This document shows, piece by piece, positions 10,144-20,694 of a stretch of 25,210 bases of DNA. The DNA comes from Cochliopodium minus. Its lineage: Eukaryota; Discosea; Himatismenida; Cochliopodiidae. Below the pieces are notes generated by a model that saw nothing but the letters and a program-made list of their open reading frames with translations, ran no database searches and had not been told where the DNA came from. The DNA lies in assembly GCA_024220525.1 (NCBI GenBank), contig JAMYWO010000028.1, positions 147,625 to 172,834 of the forward strand, given 5' to 3'. Numbering within the stretch: position 1 is the stretch's first letter; the number at the start of each line of letters is the position of its first letter. The position numbers were made by a program, and so were the translations under genes.

Positions 10144-10865
10144 CCAAAAATAATTTGAGATATAATTCAAAATTTTTATTTATTTTTTTGTTGAATATTA
10201 TTTCAAATAAATTTCTTTTAAAAAATCGAAATTTTTTTGATTTTTCAACAAGTTTTTCATGAAGAAAAAAGTTAATATAGCTAAAAGAATTATCAAATGG
10301 TGCATGGAAGACTTTTAACTCAGATAGATCGAGTATTTCAAAAGAAACACCTTTTGATCCAGAAACATTTCTGATGAAATGTCTGGATTTATGAACTCAA
10401 TCACTTAAATTTATTTAATAATTAATAACAAGTTTAACTCAAAAAGGGAGATTTTTGAGAGAATAGGACAAGTTCGTCTTCTTCAAGTTTGAAAATGAGT
10501 GCAACATTTTTGAATTGAAGAACAATCTGTTGACTCATTTCCAATTTTTTAAAAATGGATAAAATAAAATTTTATTCAAAAAACATGAAGAAATTTTGAA
10601 AAACAGAATAAAAAAACGTAAAAATTTTTGAGTAATTAAAAAAAAAAGTTTAAAACTTTTTGATGAAGAAAACCAAAAGGTTGGATACTAAAAGACTCAA
10701 TTTTAACTCTTTAAAATTTTCATTTAAATCACCTTTCCATAAAGAATGGAAAAGTATACAATTTTTAATTCACTTCGCAAAAGGAAAGATTGGAGACTTT
10801 ACAAAAATTTAAATGAAAAAAAAATAATATTTAATTTGAAACCATTTAAAAAAAATATAAAAAAA
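10144..10865. other. Spacer with conserved antisense coding-like segment
   Basis: Bases about 10240-10520 are conserved at about 12175-12485, between copies 8 and 9. On the - strand both contain protein-like stretches, such as QQIVLQFKNVALIFKLEEDE (about 10460-10535) and VSFEILDLSELKVFHAPFDN (about 10290-10350), in different frames and not assembled into an open gene. I do not recognise it. It may be a decayed gene duplicated with the array unit. Bases 10575-10790 repeat the module upstream of copy 7. An in-frame upstream ATG at 10746 would extend copy 8 by 40 residues, but the added sequence has no match in other copies. Confidence 0.45.
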
Positions 10866-12086
10866 ATGGAGTATTACGAAAAACAATTTTCTCTTCCAAA
10901 ACCTTTATTGATCGAAATAATGACTCATCTTCCTTATCATGATATTCTGAATGCAATGCTCACTTGCAAAGAATTATATTTTCTTTCAAAAACAGAGAAA
11001 TTCTTCAGAAAATTGTATATCAGGAATTCCTTTCCCTATGAAGAAAATCCCAAGAATGATCTTCCAACATGGAAAGAGAAATTTCTCACTTTGATAGAGA
11101 TATTCGATCCTAATTTCTCCAACAAAAACAATTTGAAAATTTCAAAAAAGAATCTTCAATATATTGGAACTCAAGGACTATCAACAGCAATAACAAAAAA
11201 GAAATTCATTGTTGGAGAACAAAATTATCTTTTTGAGGTAAAAAAAAAAAACCATAAACTCATTAATAGTGTATAAAATATTTTTTCTTTTTTTTCTCTT
11301 GAAAAAATTGTAATTCTTTAAAAAACTATGGGTTTGTTTTGCAACTTTTAACTGCTTTCATCTCTCATGATAGGAAAAATTGCTGAATATTTGAATATAA
11401 AAAGAGGATATCATAAAAAAACAAAATATTCTTAAGATAATTATCTTTGATACTAATCTTTTTTTCCAAAAATAAAATAAAAGTTCAATTTGAAAGGAGG
11501 TGCATATTGTTTGGACGGTGCTGGAATAATTTATCACGACAGGTAAAATCAAAGTGTATTTTTGTTGTTTATTGTATTTTTTTTATCCAAATATTTAGTT
11601 TTCAAAGTGAACCAAATGGAACTTGGGTAAAAAACTTTTTTTTTTATGAAATTTCTTTCTAAATTCTTTTTTATTCCTTTCAAAAGTTGCACGATGGAGA
11701 TCTTGGGACAGGATTGTAAAATCTTTTAAAAATAAAATTAAAATAAAAATAAAATAAAAATAAAAAATAAAATAAAATTTTTTATATTTTATTTACTTAC
11801 CTGATAAAATAATTTTTATTACAGTAATGGAGGCAGTATTTTCTTAAAAAATCAAGTGGTAGAGAATCAAAAGATCAAAGTGTTGCTTACCAAAGAGCCC
11901 AAAATTTTCGCTTTCAGATGTATCGATAATCAGATTTTTCATCCTTTTATTGAACCTAAAATAGGGAAAATGGCAAGCTTTTACATCACTCTTTATCAAA
12001 ATGGTGAGACTGCTGATTATTTAAGGATTGTTAAAATTGATGATGTTCCCAACGATATCACTCCTCAATATTTAAAGGATTTGTGA
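10866..12086 (+). CDS. F-box family protein, array copy 8
   Basis: Five exons: 10866-11237, 11484-11542, 11599-11626, 11687-11715, 11825-12086, giving 249 residues. The start MEYYEKQFSLPKPLLIEI aligns with copies 6 and 9, which is why I prefer it to the ATG at 10746. The F-box is intact. The small exons read FNLKGGAYCLDGAGIIYHD, SFQSEPNGTW and LHDGDLGTGF, followed by NGGSIFLKNQVVENQ and the conserved tail (LLTKEPKIFAF, SFYITLYQNGETADYL, ITPQYLKDL). Exons 2-5 are almost the same as copy 9, so these two are the youngest pair along with copy 7. Likely an SCF-type ligase adaptor by its F-box. Confidence 0.82.
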
Positions 12087-12588
12087 CCAAAAATAATTTG
12101 AAATATAATTCAATATTTTTTCATTGAATATTATTTTAAATAAATTTCTTTTAAAATATTTGAAATTTTTGATAGAAATTCTTCATGAAGAAAAGTCTCT
12201 AAGATAAGATCAAAAATATAGCTAAAAGAATTCTCAACCAGTGTGCATGAAAGACTTTTAACTCAGCTTGATCGAGTATTTCAAAAGAAACACCCTTTGA
12301 TCCAGAAACATTTCTGTTGAAATGTCAGGATTTATGAACTCAATCACTTTAATTTTTTTAATATTTAAAAACAAGTTAAACTCAAAAAAGGGGAAATTTT
12401 TTGAGACAATAGGACAAGTTCGTCTTCTTCAAGTTTGAAAATGAGTGCAACATTTTTGAATTGAAGAACAATCTGTTGACTTGATTGGCAAATCATTTCT
12501 TATGGGACAAAAAGTTTTAAGTCAAATCTTTGTGAAAATCTTATTTTATTCCTTTTTCACTTATTTGATTTTTAAAATATAAAAAAAA
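12087..12588. other. Spacer with second copy of the antisense coding-like segment
   Basis: This repeats the 10240-10520 segment (about 12175-12485), including the - strand protein-like stretch LQFKNVALIFKLEEDELVL. Here the - strand frame extends a little further (EMICQSSQQIVLQF). It is still not an open gene. Conservation of both copies is explained at least partly by recent duplication of the unit, so it is not proof of function. Confidence 0.45.
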
Positions 12589-13691
12589 ATGGAGAATTAT
12601 GAAAAACAATTACCTCTTCCAAAACCTTTATTGATCGAAATAATGACTCATCTTCCAATCAATGAAATTCTGAATACTATGCTCACTTGCAAAGAATTAT
12701 ATTTTCTTTCAAAAACAGAAGAATTCTTCAGAAAATTGTATATCAAGAATTCCTTTCCCTATGAAGAAAATCCCAAGAATGATCTTCCAACATGGAAAGA
12801 GAAATTTCTCACTTTGATAGAGATATTCGATCCTAATTTCTCCAACAAAAACAATTTGAAAATTTCAAAAAAGAATCTTCAATATATTGGAACTCAAGGA
12901 CTATCAACAGCAATAACAAAAAAGAAATTCATTGTTGGAGAACAAAATTATCTTTTTGAGGTAAAAAAAATAACCATAAACTCATTAATAGTGTATAAAA
13001 TTGCTTGATAATTTAAATATCAAATAAAAAGAGGATATCAAATGAAAAACATAATATTCTTAAAACCTTTAAAAGATAATTATCTTTGATACTAATCTTT
13101 TTTTCCAAAAATAAAATAAAAGTTCAATTTGAAAGGAGGTGCATATTGTTTGGACGGTGCTGGAATAATTTATCACGACAGGTAAAATCAAAGTGTATTT
13201 TTGTTGTTTATTGTATTTTTTTTATCCAAATATTTAGTTTTCAAAGTGAACCAAATGGAACTTGGGTAATAAAGTTTTTTTTAATGAAATTCTTTTTTAA
13301 TCCTTTCAAAAGTTGCACCATGGAGATCTTGGGACAGGATTGTAAACTCTTTTAAAAATAAAATATAAAAATATAAAAATATAAATATAAATAAATAAAT
13401 ATAAAAATAAAAATAAAAAATAAAAAATAAAAAATAAAAAAATGAAGATAAACTGTTGTTTTACTCACCTGATAAATCATTTTTAATATAGTTATGGAGG
13501 TAGTATTTTCTTACAAAATCAAGTGATGGAGAATCAAAAGGTCAAGGTATTGCTTACCAAATTGCCCAAAATTTTCGCTTTCAGATGTATCGATAATAAG
13601 ATTTTTCATCCTTATATTGAACCTAAAATAGGGAAAATGGCAAGCTTTTACATCACTCTTTATCAAAATGGTGAGACTGCTGATTATTTAA
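12589..13691 (+). CDS. F-box family protein, array copy 9, cut off at an N
   Basis: Exons 12589-12960, 13123-13181, 13238-13265, 13313-13341 and 13492->13691. The protein starts MENYEKQLPLPKPLLIEI and follows copy 8 closely through the F-box and small exons (SFQSEPNGTW, LHHGDLGTGF). The last exon runs normally to GETADYL and then breaks at the N at 13692, after which the sequence is unrelated low-complexity DNA. The missing tail would be about 20 residues. Because the break coincides exactly with the N, I consider it an assembly junction rather than a real truncation. Probable SCF adaptor, as for its neighbours. Confidence 0.78.
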
Positions 13692-13692
13692 N

Positions 13693-14063
13693 AATTTTTA
13701 TAATAGTCGTTTTTTTTCATTTTCATTTTCATTTTTTTTTATTTTTATTTTTATTTTTTATTTTTTTTTAATTTTTTAAATATTATTTTTTAATTTCCAA
13801 AAATTTTTGTAATAGTCGTTTTTTTCATTTTTATTTTTTTTATTTTTATTTTTATTTTATTTTTATTTTTATTTATTTTATTTATATTTTTTTTATTTAA
13901 AATCAAAGTATTTTTGTTATTTTTGATATAAAGTTTAAACACATTAACTGAAAATATTTAATTTTTTTTTAATTTTATTATTTTTTTTAGCCTTGAATAT
14001 TTTTTAAAATGATTTATTTTATTTTTTATTAAAATTATTTTTAAATTGTTTCATTTCTATTAC
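13693..14063. repeat. Low-complexity T-rich region with a duplicated motif
   Basis: Almost pure T with ATTTT/TTATTTT runs. The block TAATAGTCGTTTTTTTC occurs twice (about 13701 and 13812), each preceded by an AATTTTT-type run, making an imperfect direct repeat about 110 bp apart. No gene is supported. It directly follows the N and may be sequence placed there by scaffolding. Confidence 0.55.
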
Positions 14064-14275
14064 CCCAAACACCAGCAGTGATATACAATAAATAAGGATA
14101 GTCTTTGAACCACATGACACCCTTGGTATAAAGTATAGTGATGTAGAACGCACTGACGAGGGCGAAAACAAAGCAAGAAGTGAAAAGAATGCATTTTTTG
14201 CCGACTTTTATCGAAATCTTTCCGAAAATAAAACAAAACAAACCATTTACAAATCCAAAAGGGACCATCACAAAA
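14064..14275 (-). pseudogene. Single UNC93-like transporter exon (partial gene)
   Basis: One exon, bounded on the - strand by an acceptor (CAACTTTTTAG at 14276) and a donor (GTAATA at 14063). It encodes about 70 residues with two hydrophobic segments: VPFGFVNGLFCFIFGKISI, then a basic KVGKK loop, then ILFTSCFVFALVSAFYITIL, and the end ITAGVWG. This matches the UNC93/MFS pattern where a GKxS..G..K loop precedes a helix and a GLWGxxDAVW motif; the downstream part of that motif would be in the next exon. No other UNC93 exon is found on either side: upstream is MCM4 and downstream is low-complexity DNA. It could be a gene fragment, an exon nested in an MCM4 intron, or an assembly artefact. Confidence 0.55.
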
Positions 14276-14471
14276 CTAAAAAGTTGAAACATTTGAAAAT
14301 TTAAAAAAACATTTAAATATTAAAGTAATTTAAAAAGATAAAAATAAAAAAAATTCAAAAAATCAAAATAAATATAATGAAAAACAAAAAATTTCAAAAA
14401 AGATAATCAAAAATTTAAAAAAAAAATAAAATAAAAATATAAAAAAAAATATAAATTAAAAAAAATATCTA

Positions 14472-16650
<2,179 letters not shown>

Positions 16651-16667
16651 TTTTTTTTTTATAAAAT

Positions 16668-16675
16668 TATGGCGC
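16668..16675. promoter_or_regulatory. Possible E2F-like site upstream of MCM4
   Basis: GCGCCATA on the - strand, ending 18 bp before the MCM4 ATG, is one base from the E2F half-site GCGCCAAA. A GCGC core stands out in a very AT-rich intergenic stretch, and MCM genes are classical E2F targets in many eukaryotes. A single short match is weak evidence. Confidence 0.25.
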
Positions 16676-16805
16676 AATAAAAATAATTGAGCAGTTAATT
16701 AAATCACAAATAAAATCGAGATATAGATTCTATATCTTCTTTAATTTGAACAATAAATGAAATGATTGAAAAATAGAATGATTGTAAATAAATTTTATTA
16801 TTTTT

Positions 16806-17805
16806 TTAAAGTTGTCCACTGTTTTTGATGGTGACAATCTTGGATGGTTTTCCACTTTGGGAACCAACTGCTTCAACAGCTTTGATGACATCCAAACCTT
16901 CAAGAACTCTTCCAAAAACGACATGTCTTCCATCCAACCAACTAGTTACAACAGTGGTGATAAAGAACTATAAATACAAAATAAAAATGAAAGATCAATT
17001 TATATGATGGAAATGTTTGATATAATTTCAAGGAAATTTGTTTTGAGATATGAATTTAAAGAAATATGTATATATTTCGATTTTTTCAAGCAAATATTTC
17101 TTGAATAATGAATTTGGGAAAATTTTACTTGAGATCCATTGGTCCCACTAAAAATTAAAAATCAGTTAAATTATCAAAATTTAGAAATATTGTTAATTAT
17201 ATTTTCTTTAATCTCGATAAATCGTTAAAAAAATTTTATTACGGTCCTGCATTTGCCATAGAAAGTAATCCAGGTCCAGTGTGTTTTAACTTGAAGTTTT
17301 CATCAGCGAATTTATCTCCATAGATAGATTCTCCTCCAATTCCAGATCCATGGGTGAAATCACCACCTTGGATCATAAAATCTAAATAAAAAGGGTAAAT
17401 GTAAGTAAAATTTTTTTTATATTCAAAAGGGAACTCACTTGGAATGATTCTGTGGAAAGAAGATCCTTTATAGTGAAGTGGCTTTCCAGATTTTCCAATT
17501 CCTTTTTCTCCAGTACAGAGAGCTCTGAAATTTTCTGCAGTTTTTGGGACAGTGTTGTCGAACAATCCAAAGACTACTCTTCCTGCGAATTTTCCATCAA
17601 TTTCAATATCGAAGAAAACTTTAGATTTAACAGGTTCTTTCAATGGATCAGACTTTCATAAATTTTCAAGCATTAATTAAAGAAAATTTATTATATCGAG
17701 ATATTATTTTATATAAAAGATTTGTTGGGCTAAATGATGTTTTTAATTTACATTTGCAAGCGCAGATATTGCGAATACAATCAAAAAAATTAAGATAATT
17801 TTCAT
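16806..17805 (-). CDS. Secretory-pathway cyclophilin (peptidyl-prolyl isomerase)
   Basis: Catalyses cis-trans isomerisation of X-Pro bonds, probably during folding in the ER or secretory route. Exons (- strand): 17752-17805, 17439-17652, 17243-17381, 17129-17147 (19 bp) and 16806-16967, joining to 195 residues. The first exon is exactly a signal peptide ([18 protein letters not shown]), spliced to the mature domain ([20 protein letters not shown]). Catalytic and binding residues are present: Arg in [14 protein letters not shown], the MANAGPGTNGSQFFITT block and the cyclosporin-contact Trp in [12 protein letters not shown]. The C-terminus is NSGQL, with no KDEL-type retention signal, so it may be secreted or travel beyond the ER. 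It most resembles cyclophilin B. The MCM4 start lies 155 bp beyond its stop, on the same strand. Confidence 0.95.
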
Positions 17806-17883
17806 TTTTTTTATTATTTATTTTGATGACTAATCTTCAAACAACAATACAATTTCTTCTTTCCAAATATATGTTATATTTCT

Positions 17884-18003
17884 TTATTTGTTTACATCAT
17901 CTTCTATTGATTGATCTTCAGTCGAATTCTTATTTATCATCCAAATAATGAAAAAGAAAAGAAAAAATGCAACTGCATAAATTTTTAATTTAGACATCCC
18001 CAT
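17884..18003 (-). CDS. Putative 39-residue single-pass membrane microprotein
   Basis: A short intact frame starting MGMSKLK, followed by one hydrophobic segment (IYAVAFFLFFFIIWMI, about residues 8-23) and an acidic, polar tail (NKNSTEDQSIEDDVNK). The layout of a short basic N-terminus, a membrane helix and a polar tail is typical of small tail-type membrane proteins. It fills the gap between the cyclophilin start (78 bp away) and the divergent BTB gene (85 bp). I recognise no family. The in-frame alternative start is the second Met. In such AT-rich DNA a chance frame of this size is possible, but the composition (Glu, Asp, Ser, Trp) is unlike random AT translation. Confidence 0.45.
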   Translation of the reverse strand: MGMSKLKIYAVAFFLFFFIIWMINKNSTEDQSIEDDVNK

Positions 18004-18088
18004 TTTATTTTACTTTTTGACTATTATTCAATTGGATTTGAAGTTGTGATTGAAAAGATTTCTCAATCAAAAAAAAATATAAAAAATA

Positions 18089-18894
18089 ATGGATTCAAAA
18101 TTGGTTAAAATTAGCATAGGTGGTTCTAAATTTACCACCACGAAAGATACTATCTCATCATCTGGATTTCTATCTGCAATGGTAGAAAATCACGAATCAA
18201 ATAAAATGAAATCAATAATGGATGGAGAATATTTCTTCATAGATAGAAATCCCAAAGTAATGATCCAATCAAAAATCTATATTATTTTCTTTCAATCAAT
18301 TGTAAATCTTAAATATATAATTTTTTATAAACAGTATTTCGATTTAGTTTTGGATTATTTGAGGAATAAAGAAATGCCTGAAATTGAAAACTCACAAATA
18401 CATAAATTGTTGAGAGAATTTGAATTTTATTGTATTGATTTGCCACCAAATTTGAAATATTTCAAAGAGATTCTCAATCTGAAGAAAAATGATATTTACA
18501 CAAAGTTTGTTAATTTGTTTATCGAAAAAGGCTTTCCTTTTATATTTGAAAAACTAAAAACTAATTGTGAAAATGGAAAAGATACAATGGTATTGAGTAC
18601 TTCATTATTGACAGACAAAGGTTTACTTTTCAAAGGAAATTTTTTTGCTCTTTTCATTATTAATTTTTTTAAAAGTTCTTTATCCCATACCTCCTGAAAT
18701 ATATAGCTTTCCTAAACAACTTTGCAAGGCAATCCTGAGTTTTTTTTTTGTTTATTTAATTTTTTTTTTTTAAAAAAAAGGACAAACCAAAACTTCAAAT
18801 AATGAATTTTATTAGCGAAACAATACAAAAACTGGGATTTAACTCAAAATTGGAAGTGGCAAATTCTTCAGTGAGAATAACAATACAAATATAA
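18089..18894 (+). CDS. BTB/T1-domain (KCTD-like) protein
   Basis: Exons 18089-18256, 18335-18620, 18676-18749, 18781-18894, giving 213 residues. The N-terminal 100 residues form a potassium-channel-tetramerisation type BTB: VKISIGGSKFTTTKDTI, then FFIDRNPK joined across intron 1 to YFDLVLDYLRNKEMP. Such proteins oligomerise and often act as Cullin-3 ubiquitin-ligase adaptors. The C-terminal half (VLYPIPPEIYSFPKQLCKAI, DKPKLQIMNFISETIQKLGF) is unrecognised. Intron 1 is 78 bp with no stop in frame, so retention would still encode protein. The exon 2 and 3 donors are GTTTAC and GTTTAT, less standard than GTAAA; a GC donor at 18729 is an alternative for exon 3. It ends 34 bp from the convergent gene. 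Confidence 0.8.
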
Positions 18895-18928
18895 ATTAAA
18901 AAGATCTTTTGTTTTGTTTTGTTTTTAT

Positions 18929-20339
18929 TTAAATCGGAAACATTTTGTGCTTTTTTGAGTGTTGAGAATTTTCGAAATTAAGTGTGAAACAAGAATAGCA
19001 CAAATCAAAATCCTTGCAAATAGTGCACTTAAATCTATTTCCATCACTTAATTGTAAAGCATCACAACCATCACAACAAATGTTTTCATAAGAATTTCTA
19101 AACAAAGAAAACATAATAAAATATGTTTTTTTTTTTAAATACTCTCTTTTTTTTAGTTTACATTTTTGTCAGTTTATGGCTTGTTGAATGTTCTTTGAAT
19201 GATTTTTTTTCTACACATTTGTTACAAAATGAAACATCTTCACAACCTTCTTCTGCACACATATGAAGGTTTCCTGAAACGAGTTTATCCTCACAAGAAT
19301 CACAAAAGTATTGTGTTATTGATTTTTTTCTTTAAAAAATATATTTTTATGAAACTATTAAAAAAAAGAAAAATTATGAGATGAAAAAATTTACTGTAAA
19401 TAGGGATCCTTTTTCAAAAGGTTTTGATGTATTGAAAAGTATGATTCAAAGTCTGAAATTTTTTTATCTTCAGAAAAATAAATTAAAAAAATTATAAAAA
19501 TTGAAAAAATTACTTAAAAATAAATTGATTAGACTTTCTTTTGTATGATCCTTCTTTCCTTGAAAAGATATTTCGTTCAAAAATCTGACGACATAAGAGT
19601 AACAGTTGTTTTCCAAAGAAGTGTATTTGTTCTTTTTTTCTCTTTTCACTTCTTTTTTGTTGAAGGATTCTAACATCTCGTCAAATTTCTGTTGATCTTT
19701 TGTAGTGAGGTCATTTAAAGGTATTGCCAAACAATCTTTTTTCCACTTTTCCTTGCAACATCCTCTTTCATCAAAGTTATAAACCAATCCTTTTGAATTG
19801 GAGATTCCACAATGCAAAAATGAATCCTACAATTATAAAGAAAAAAAAAGTTATAAACATAATTCAATTTTTATTTTTATTTTATTTATTTTTAGACATG
19901 TCCAAAATTTACAACTTTGTTATTAATTTTGACAATTTTTGAACTGTTGTAAAGTTTTGAACATCTCTAATTTAATTTATTTATTTTTACCTTTCTGTAA
20001 TTATAAAAACTTCCGATTGTAACTTTCACCATCAAATCTTTTTATTAAAAAAAAATATAAATGGTTTCTTTTGATTTGTTTATCTTTTTTACGAATGGGT
20101 GATTTTATTGAATTGGTTAATTCGCTTTCATATTTGAGCAAATAAAGATCATTTGATGATATCACTTTCAATTTGCAGAATACACATTCTGATATTTCAT
20201 TTAATGAAAAGATTTTATGAGAACAATGGTCCAATCTATATATTGGATTTAATTCTCCTTGTGGTATTGATTTTTGTTCATTATTATAAGATTCCATAGA
20301 TAGCATTAAAATTTTTTGTAATTCCTCATCTTCATCCAT
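18929..20339 (-). CDS. UIM-like + MKRN2OS-like (DUF4796) + two ZZ zinc fingers
   Basis: Six exons (- strand): 20093-20339, 19991-20037, 19514-19826, 19395-19452, 19162-19329, 18929-19097. They join in phase to 333 residues. Residues 1-18 (MDEDEELQKILMLSMES) resemble a ubiquitin-interacting motif, though the usual Ala is Ile. Residues about 30-200 match the MKRN2-opposite-strand family from memory: LDHCSHKIFS..CVFC near the start, TIGSFYNYRKDSFLHCGIS, NSKGLVYNFDERGC and NNCYSYVVRFLN. Residues about 220-333 hold two ZZ fingers: CDSCEDK...CAEEGCEDVSFCNKC with paired His, then CDGCDAL...FKCTICKDFDLCYSCF with H..H. ZZ domains bind protein tails and occur in ubiquitin and autophagy adaptors. A ubiquitin-linked role is inferred. 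Intron 2 carries a MITE. Confidence 0.8.
19895..19967 (-). mobile_element. MITE-like element in intron 2 of the UIM/ZZ gene
   Basis: A 73-bp element beginning GACATGTCCAAAATTTACAA and ending GTTGTAAAGTTTTGAACATC plus TC; the ends are inverted repeats of about 20 bp. It is flanked by TA (19893-19894 and 19968-19969). The end GACATGTCCAAA and the sub-terminal TTACAACTTTGTTA are shared with the element at 6088-6169 read in the opposite direction. Two related copies with the same TA flanks support a real family. Confidence 0.7.
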
Positions 20340-20694
20340 TCCCCAACTGTTGATTTTTATTTTGTTTAAAGATATAATGAGTTTTCAAATTTTATCTTTC
20401 AATTTTTTATTTTTCATGTGAAATAAATAGACAAAGATTTTGTTGGAGATTTAATCATATTTCAACATCTGAATGTTTTTATTCAAAGATTGTTATCTTT
20501 TGAAATAATTTTTTTAATCTTTGAGGAATTATTTTAAAATAAACATCCTCAAACCTCTTTTCTTTCCTCCTTATAAAAATAAATCATACACGATGCTACA
20601 CGAAGTTGTTTGAATGATCTCCCAATTTTACTCAAGTGAATTCAAACAGAAAAAATATAAAAAAAAATTGTAAAATAATTTTAAACAAACAAAA
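20340..20694. promoter_or_regulatory. Shared divergent promoter region
   Basis: This 355-bp gap separates the starts of two divergent genes (UIM/ZZ gene on the - strand, metallophosphatase on the + strand), so it should contain both promoters. It is AT-rich with several T runs and a less AT-rich patch around 20545-20650. I see no clear TATA box, repeat or gene that I would defend. Confidence 0.5.

Noticed and set aside
10746-10865. N-terminal extension of copy 8 from the upstream ATG
   Set aside because: The extension has no counterpart in copies 6 and 9, which start at the position equal to 10866, and most of it lies in a repeated spacer module.
11447-11662. + strand open frame of 71 codons
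   Set aside because: It runs through exon 2, intron 2 and exon 3 of copy 8 in mixed frames; only the SFQSEPNGTW part is real coding sequence. The same applies to 13086-13355 in copy 9.
1-13691. Tandem array read as one giant repeat protein
   Set aside because: Each unit has its own stop codon and, in intact copies, its own start; the spacers between copies 6-9 are several hundred bases and non-coding.
19199-19384. + strand open frame of 61 codons
   Set aside because: It is antisense to the first ZZ-finger exon, whose Cys/His pattern is clear on the - strand.
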